Assembly (NCBI GenBank): GCA_030667035.1
Contig: DAOUWQ010000028.1
Coordinates: 1-9,003, forward strand
Origin: Candidatus Heimdallarchaeota archaeon
GTDB taxonomy: Archaea; Asgardarchaeota; Heimdallarchaeia; JABLTI01
Direction of reading: 5' to 3'
DNA length: 9,003 bases
Shown here: positions 6,196 to 9,003 of the stretch, piece after piece
Layout: each line of letters opens with the position of its first letter
Position numbering within the stretch: position 1 is the first letter of the stretch
Translations under genes and position numbers: made by a program
Notes under the pieces: model-generated
What the model was told of the DNA's origin: nothing
The model's database searches: none
What the model saw: the letters and a program-made list of their open reading frames with translations, nothing else

Positions 6196-7362
6196 CTACT
6201 TTTTCTTGGCATCCTTTTTTGACTTGGATTTCTTATCCTTGTCATCTTTTTTAGCAGCTTTAGCTTTTGTGTCCTTTGACTTTGCTTCGTCCTTCTTGGA
6301 AGATTTTGCCTTGGGTTTCGCGTCGTCTTTCTTAGTAGTCTTTGCTTTTGGTTTAACTGCGTCTTTTTTGGTAGTCTTTGCCTTGGGTTTAACTGCGTCT
6401 TTTTTGGTAGTCTTAGCCTTGGGTTTAACTGCATCTTTCTTGGTAGTCTTAGCTTTTGGTTTAACTGCGTCTTTCTTGGTAATCTTTGCGGGAGTCTTTT
6501 TCTTCTCAGTCTTCTTTGGTTTAGCTTCTTCACCAGGGGATTTTTCAATTAAGTCAGAAAGCTCTTCAACTTCTCGATCAAGATCTGTTTTCTTCTTAGC
6601 ATCTGCTTTAGCTTCCGTCTTCTTTGGACCTTCTTCTTTCTTAACAGGTGCTTCTTTCTTTTTAGGAGTAACAGCTTCCTTGGCATCTTGCTTCTTTGGA
6701 GCTTCTTTAGGAATCGCTTCAGCAGTTTCAGGGGAGATTTCTTCTACAATTTTACCATCTTCAATTTGAAAAGCTAAAATGTTGATTTCGTCTGGTAATT
6801 GAACATCTCCTCTCATAATATTAACAGTAACACCGATTGTTCCTAATTTCAAAACAGCAGTTGCATTTGCTCTCATAACAAAAGTAGAACCAAGTTCGCC
6901 GCTTTTAGCAACAAGACCCATTCTGTAAGCTTCATGGCGTGATCTTTTACTGGTAAGTTTACCATTAATAAGAATTTCACATCCTTTTGCTCCAGCATTA
7001 ACTACTCGTCTAAGAACAGAATAAGCAGCTCTTCTTCTGTGAACTCCACGTTCAATAGCTGAAACAAGAGAATACGCCATAACTTTAGAATTTAGTTCAG
7101 GGTCTGTAACTTCTTTAACTTCAATTTGAGGGTTCTCAAGACCAAACCGGACAACCAATTCATCAGTAATCATTCTGATGTTTTTTCCTCTTCGACCGAT
7201 AACAATACCTGGTCTTGCAGCATGAATGGTAATGCGCTCACCCAAAGGTGTTTTTGCTATTTCGACGCCACCGTATCCGGCACGTCCAAGCTCACTACCT
7301 AAATATTCATCAATCTGTGATTGACGGACACCCTTCTTAATAAAATGAGTAATTGCTGACAA
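6196..7362 (-). CDS. rps3: Small-subunit ribosomal protein uS3 with ~180-residue repetitive basic C-terminal tail
   Basis: uS3 lies at the mRNA entry site of the small subunit. Residues 1-205 are the conserved body: QIDEYLGSELGRAGYGGVEI at the start, a KH domain with the GXXG loop as GRRG (56-59), and the C-terminal domain with GCEILINGKL and KSGELGSTFVMRANATAVLK. Residues 210-388 are an extension. It holds a charged linker (EAPKKQDAKEAVTPKKKE), an acidic predicted helix (LDREVEELSDLIEK, 261-274), six 12-residue repeats of the form TKKDAVKPKAKT (295-366) and a Lys/Asp end. Archaeal uS3 is normally about 210-250 residues, so this one is very long. The start is TTG at 7362: GAAGAGGT lies seven bases upstream, and no other start fits the family N-terminus. 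It begins two bases after the uL22 stop. Confidence 0.95.
   Translation of the reverse strand: MSAITHFIKKGVRQSQIDEYLGSELGRAGYGGVEIAKTPLGERITIHAARPGIVIGRRGKNIRMITDELVVRFGLENPQIEVKEVTDPELNSKVMAYSLVSAIERGVHRRRAAYSVLRRVVNAGAKGCEILINGKLTSKRSRHEAYRMGLVAKSGELGSTFVMRANATAVLKLGTIGVTVNIMRGDVQLPDEINILAFQIEDGKIVEEISPETAEAIPKEAPKKQDAKEAVTPKKKEAPVKKEEGPKKTEAKADAKKKTDLDREVEELSDLIEKSPGEEAKPKKTEKKKTPAKITKKDAVKPKAKTTKKDAVKPKAKTTKKDAVKPKAKTTKKDAVKPKAKTTKKDDAKPKAKSSKKDEAKSKDTKAKAAKKDDKDKKSKSKKDAKKK
6265..6480 (-). repeat. Six tandem 36-bp coding repeats in uS3 tail
   Basis: Six consecutive 36-bp units encode uS3 residues 295-366. Four are identical at protein level (TKKDAVKPKAKT) and two are diverged (TKKDDAKPKAKS and SKKDEAKSKDTK). 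The marker TTTAACTGC (plus-strand reading) recurs at 6352, 6388, 6424 and 6460, exactly 36 bases apart. The perfect copies differ only by scattered third-position bases, indicating in-frame duplication that was recent relative to the rest of the tail, with some purifying selection or drift since. Confidence 0.92.
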
Positions 7363-7364
7363 TT

Positions 7365-7826
7365 TTAGACCTCTTCAATGGCTAATTCGATATGTGATAA
7401 ATAATTAAATCTTGGAGAAGATGAACCATGGGCTCTTGGTATATAGCGTTTTAATATCATCGCTTTGTGTGAGCTAGCATGAATAATCTTCATTCGTTCA
7501 ACATCTAGACCTTTGAATTCGGCATTATTTTCTGCATTATGAAGAACTTCTAAGATCTTTTGAGCTGCTTTAACAGGAAAGCGACCTGAAGGCCATTTGC
7601 TTAATTCCTTTCGATGTGCAACATGTTTTTTGTGGCGTTTGTAAGGAACAGCCTTCTTCATATCTATGACATCTTCAAGATATTCCTTTGCCTTATCAAG
7701 AAACATACCCTTAATGGTATTGCAAATCTCTCTAGCAGCCTTTGGGCTAATGTCTAGTTCTCGTGCACTAGCAATGGCAGTACGATCCGGATCAAGTCCG
7801 AAAATAGAGTATCCATATTGTGGCAT
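7365..7826 (-). CDS. rpl22: Large-subunit ribosomal protein uL22, first gene of the operon here
   Basis: uL22 lines the peptide exit tunnel with an extended beta hairpin. The 153-residue product starts MPQYGYSIFGLDPDRTAIAS, then has the helix-rich region SPKAAREICNTIKGMFLDKA, the archaeal segment GRFPVKAAQKILEVLHNAEN and the C-terminal hairpin region MKRYIPRAHGSSSPRFN-like (LKRYIPRAHGSSSPRFNYLS). Length is normal for archaea. ATG 7826 has a GAGG element about eight bases upstream. In most archaea uS19 immediately precedes this gene; here a roughly 480-base non-coding region does, so uL22 leads its own transcription unit. Confidence 0.96.
   Translation of the reverse strand: MPQYGYSIFGLDPDRTAIASARELDISPKAAREICNTIKGMFLDKAKEYLEDVIDMKKAVPYKRHKKHVAHRKELSKWPSGRFPVKAAQKILEVLHNAENNAEFKGLDVERMKIIHASSHKAMILKRYIPRAHGSSSPRFNYLSHIELAIEEV
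7369..7376 (-). promoter_or_regulatory. Ribosome-binding site supporting the TTG start of uS3
   Basis: The minus strand reads GAAGAGGT inside the final codons of uL22, seven bases before TTG 7362. It supports a non-ATG start for uS3, since there is no in-frame ATG near the conserved N-terminus. Confidence 0.65.
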
Positions 7827-7859
7827 TTGCTTTTCCTCGTAATTGTACTTTTTTTAAAT

Positions 7860-7880
7860 AACATGTCGGAAAGACAAGTT
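7860..7880 (-). promoter_or_regulatory. Candidate hairpin in the uL22 leader
   Basis: On the minus strand AACTTGTC and GACATGTT flank a five-base loop, giving eight positions with one mismatch. It lies about 33 bases before the uL22 ATG, within the likely 5' leader. It could influence translation of the whole operon, but a short imperfect hairpin in AT-rich DNA can arise by chance. Confidence 0.3.
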
Positions 7881-7897
7881 TTTTTTCTTTTATGTGC

Positions 7898-7912
7898 GAG
7901 TGAATTTCACTC
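7898..7912. promoter_or_regulatory. Perfect 15-bp palindrome, candidate operator of the ribosomal operon
   Basis: GAGTGAA and TTCACTC form perfect seven-base arms around one central base. The site lies four bases downstream (minus strand) of a TATA-like GTATAAA, between it and the expected transcription start, which is where an archaeal repressor dimer would block initiation. A further TTCACTC half site occurs at 8183-8189. No binding protein can be named. Confidence 0.4.
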
Positions 7913-7915
7913 TAG

Positions 7916-7922
7916 TTTATAC
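7916..7922 (-). promoter_or_regulatory. Candidate TATA box for the uL22 operon
   Basis: The minus strand reads GTATAAA, preceded by purine-rich GGATTAAA that could serve as a BRE. Transcription would begin about 25 bases downstream, near 7893, leaving a leader of roughly 65 bases before uL22. The element is nearly symmetric (TTTATAC on the plus strand), so it might also serve a rightward transcript through the GC-rich island. AT-rich DNA gives many such matches. Confidence 0.35.
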
Positions 7923-7950
7923 TTTAATCCAATGAATAAAGATAGATTAT

Positions 7951-8045
7951 TCCTGGAACCTCCAAGAGGCGCGACTCCCCTTCTGCGAATCAACGCAAGG
8001 TCGGAGCCCAATTATGCGAACGCTTAAAGAAATTCAGCGTTGCAG
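7951..8045. ncRNA. GC-rich island with strong pairing, candidate structured RNA of unknown class
   Basis: By direct count the island is about 54% G+C (51 of 95), and its first 60 bases about 62%, in strongly AT-rich surroundings. Such islands in AT-rich archaea often mark structured RNA. Pairings seen: CCTC/GAGG around 7959-7968; CTCC/GGAG enclosing a stem-loop with TGCG/CGCA and CCT/AGG (about 7974-8006); and TGC-AACGCT with AGCGTTGCA (8015-8044, one bulged base). I do not recognise tRNA, 5S, SRP, RNase P or box C/D features, and the strand is undecided. Confidence 0.35.
8015..8044. repeat. Stem-loop at the edge of the GC-rich island
   Basis: TGC-G-AACGCT pairs with AGCGTTGCA across an 11-base loop: nine base pairs with one bulged G. 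It is the strongest single hairpin in the island and could form the 3' (plus) or 5' (minus) end of a structured RNA. Confidence 0.5.
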
Positions 8046-8261
8046 TGAAAATAGAACACAAAGATACTGTTTAAAAACATTGCGTCTCTTTCTACTTGTG
8101 TCGGAATTGTTTTTGGAAAGAGAATAACTATTGGATAGAAATTCTACTTATAAGGTTGCCATTCACTTTCCTAATAGAAAAATTCACTCGAAAGAGGTTT
8201 TTAAAGGGAAATGTTCAAATAAGATGATTTAAAGTAATAAATAATCAATTGAATTAAAGAA

Positions 8262-8286
8262 AATAATATCTACAAGCGATATTATT
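8262..8286. promoter_or_regulatory. Perfect 9-bp inverted repeat upstream of the zinc-finger gene
   Basis: AATAATATC and GATATTATT are exact complements around the seven-base loop TACAAGC. The repeat ends 21 bases before the GTG start at 8308. It could be an operator for a DNA-binding dimer or a leader hairpin. No T tract follows, so it is not a good rightward terminator. Confidence 0.4.
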
Positions 8287-8307
8287 CCCAAGCCGGGGGG
8301 CATTTGA

Positions 8308-8604
8308 GTGGTCAAGAATATTAATGACTTTATTGTGAATCGAAAAGATGGTCTCAAAATTTGCAAAATATGCCAAAGCATCATAGAGGATCCTGAGGAG
8401 CATATGAAAAGGAGACATCCAAAATATTTAGAATATATCACAAAGAAATCAGAAATAGAAGAAAAGTATATGTGTTGTTACTGTGGTATCTGGGTTAGAA
8501 ATTGGCGCGAACACATCAAGAGCCAACATCCAGAGATAATTGCTGACGCATCAAGACGAATCAAACCTGAACCTAAAGAAGAAGAGTTTGAATTTACTTT
8601 CTAA
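8308..8604 (+). CDS. Small protein with two C2H2-type zinc fingers
   Basis: The 98-residue product has two zinc-finger motifs with identical spacing, CX2CX9HX4H: residues 19, 22, 32, 37 (CKIC then HMKRRH) and 56, 59, 69, 74 (CCYC then HIKSQH), separated by 18 residues. The C-to-H spacing of nine is shorter than the 12 of classical eukaryotic C2H2 fingers, but the order of ligands is the same. The N-terminus is short and basic, the C-terminus (KPEPKEEEFEFTF) acidic. The start is GTG at 8308, the only in-frame option because a TGA lies directly upstream; a run of G (CCGGGGGG) sits about seven bases before it. It is divergent from the ribosomal operon and followed by a terminator, so probably a single-gene unit. 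DNA or RNA binding is likely by family, but no target can be named. Confidence 0.82.
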   Translation: MVKNINDFIVNRKDGLKICKICQSIIEDPEEHMKRRHPKYLEYITKKSEIEEKYMCCYCGIWVRNWREHIKSQHPEIIADASRRIKPEPKEEEFEFTF

Positions 8605-8632
8605 GATCTTTACTTATTTATTTGTTTATTAG

Positions 8633-8667
8633 AAGAGGAGACTAACGCCTCTTTATTAAATTTTTTT
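8633..8667 (+). terminator. Terminator of the zinc-finger gene
   Basis: AAGAGG (8633-8638) pairs with CCTCTT (8648-8653) across a nine-base loop, followed by a seven-base T tract at 8661-8667. It begins 28 bases after the stop codon. Archaeal termination depends mainly on the T tract, which is present. Confidence 0.6.
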
Positions 8668-8716
8668 CATTATTTCACTTTCTAAAAATAAATTAAATGT
8701 GGTATAAAAGATTGAT

Positions 8717-8751
8717 AAAAAAATGATAAGCAATCTGCAAAAAGCAGATTG
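8717..8751 (-). terminator. Terminator of the ATPase subunit I gene
   Basis: CAATCTGC and GCAGATTG form a perfect eight-base stem around a five-base loop (8731-8751). On the minus strand it is followed after seven bases by a T7 tract (8717-8723). It starts nine bases past the TAA of the ATPase gene, facing the terminator of the zinc-finger gene. Confidence 0.7.
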
Positions 8752-8759
8752 GTAATTTG

Positions 8760-9002
8760 TTATGCTAGTTTAGAATATTGTCGTGCAATAGCCATTGATT
8801 GGAATTTGAATCCAGTTCCTTGGTAACCTACTTTTGCAAAGAATTCTACCCACTGCAAACGCAAGGTTTGAATGAATGAGAATAATCCTTCAAGGGCTAA
8901 TATTACAAGAGCACCAATAGCTACGCCTATATAATTAACAACACCCATACCATCTCCTCCTGTGAAATCTTTAAGAGTAAAGATATGAGAGAGTGCCCCG
9001 TG
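8760..9002 (-). CDS. atpI: V/A-type ATPase subunit I (subunit a), C-terminal fragment
   Basis: Subunit I (subunit a in eukaryotic V-ATPase) is the membrane stator that carries the proton or ion half-channels next to the c-ring. The frame is open from the right edge and encodes 80 residues to a TAA at 8760. It contains a hydrophobic transmembrane helix (NYIGVAIGALVILALEGLF) followed by the family's C-terminal signature SFIQTLRLQWVEFFAKVGYQ and GTGFKF, where the LRLxWVEF part is strongly conserved in archaeal and eukaryotic subunit a. An internal ATG at 8948 is not the start, because in-frame coding (HGALSHIFTLKDFTGGDG) continues upstream. Most of the gene, including the cytosolic domain and the essential arginine helix, lies outside the window. 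Confidence 0.88.
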   Translation of the reverse strand, partial: HGALSHIFTLKDFTGGDGMGVVNYIGVAIGALVILALEGLFSFIQTLRLQWVEFFAKVGYQGTGFKFQSMAIARQYSKLA

Positions 9003-9003
9003 T

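Larger units (their letters stand above)
7827..8307. other. Intergenic region between uL22 and the zinc-finger gene
   Basis: This 481-base divergent gap has no convincing protein gene. From left to right it holds the uL22 leader with a small hairpin, a TATA-like element with a palindrome, a GC-rich island with strong pairing potential, about 170 bases of AT-rich sequence in which I see nothing definite, and a 9-bp hairpin just ahead of the zinc-finger start. A 70-codon plus-strand frame from 7818 overlaps the uL22 start and has no recognisable protein features. No tRNA was found: there is no T-arm consensus on either strand. Confidence 0.7.

Noticed and set aside
6265..6480. Evenly spaced 36-bp repeats as a CRISPR array
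   Set aside because: The units are directly adjacent with no unique spacers, and they maintain the uS3 reading frame, so they are coding tandem repeats.
6159..6548. 129-codon minus-strand frame rich in Arg, Lys, Leu and Pro
   Set aside because: It is a shifted frame of the same uS3 repeat DNA and overlaps uS3 and uL29; the repeat periodicity alone keeps it open.
6206..6769. 187-codon plus-strand open frame with hydrophobic repeats resembling membrane helices
   Set aside because: It is the antisense of the uS3 tail repeats. AAG/AAA lysine codons read backwards give Phe and Leu, so the apparent membrane protein is a composition artefact.
7818..8027. 70-codon plus-strand open frame across the GC-rich island
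   Set aside because: It starts inside uL22, has no ribosome-binding site or recognisable domain, and its codon choice in the GC-rich part is unlike the neighbouring genes.
7951..8045. tRNA, 5S, SRP or RNase P RNA in the GC-rich island
   Set aside because: I looked on both strands for a T-arm consensus, cloverleaf acceptor pairing, SRP helix 8 signature and RNase P conserved segments and found none that fit.
8229..8441. 70-codon minus-strand open frame
   Set aside because: It is antisense to the zinc-finger gene, whose two matched CX2C...HX4H motifs mark the true coding frame.
8760..8948. A complete 62-residue membrane protein starting at ATG 8948
   Set aside because: The same frame stays open to the window edge and the protein matches the C-terminus of V/A-ATPase subunit I, so the ATG is internal.

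Overview
The window is a piece of an archaeal chromosome dominated by one long minus-strand ribosomal-protein operon. The gene order, read right to left, is uL22, uS3, uL29, RNase P protein Rnp1 (Rpp29 family), uS17, uL14, uL24, eS4, uL5, uS14, uS8, uL6, eL32, eL19, uL18. This is the archaeal S10/spc-type order. The archaeal/eukaryotic-only proteins eS4, eL32 and eL19, plus the Rnp1 gene between uL29 and uS17, exclude Bacteria. The DNA is AT-rich. I cannot fix the phylum from this window; an Asgard or other AT-rich archaeal lineage is possible but only a guess.

Layout: positions 2-7826 hold fifteen tightly packed minus-strand genes with gaps of 2-35 bases, one ATGA overlap (eS4/uL5) and one 29-base overlap (uL29/Rnp1). 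Nearly every start has a Shine-Dalgarno-like GGAG or GGTG element, so this is a leadered, SD-using transcript. uL18 runs off the left edge. Positions 7827-8307 are non-coding. They contain a TATA-like element with a perfect 15-bp palindrome just downstream of it (toward uL22), a leader hairpin, a GC-rich island of about 95 bases that looks like structured RNA, and a 9-bp perfect hairpin. A small plus-strand gene for a two-finger C2H2 protein follows (8308-8604). Between it and the convergent 3' end of a V/A-type ATPase subunit I gene (8760 to the right edge) are two hairpin/T-tract terminators pointing at each other.

How the genes work together: the operon supplies large- and small-subunit ribosomal proteins together with a protein subunit of RNase P, which links ribosome assembly to tRNA 5' maturation. 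The most unusual parts are the long, lysine-rich, low-complexity C-terminal tails on uS3 (about 180 residues, with six 12-residue tandem repeats) and eL32 (about 140 residues). Both tails are preceded by a similar short acidic helix. The operon also starts at uL22: the usual upstream neighbours uS19 and uL2 are absent and are replaced by the non-coding region and the zinc-finger gene.

No transposon, CRISPR array, tRNA or rRNA was recognised.
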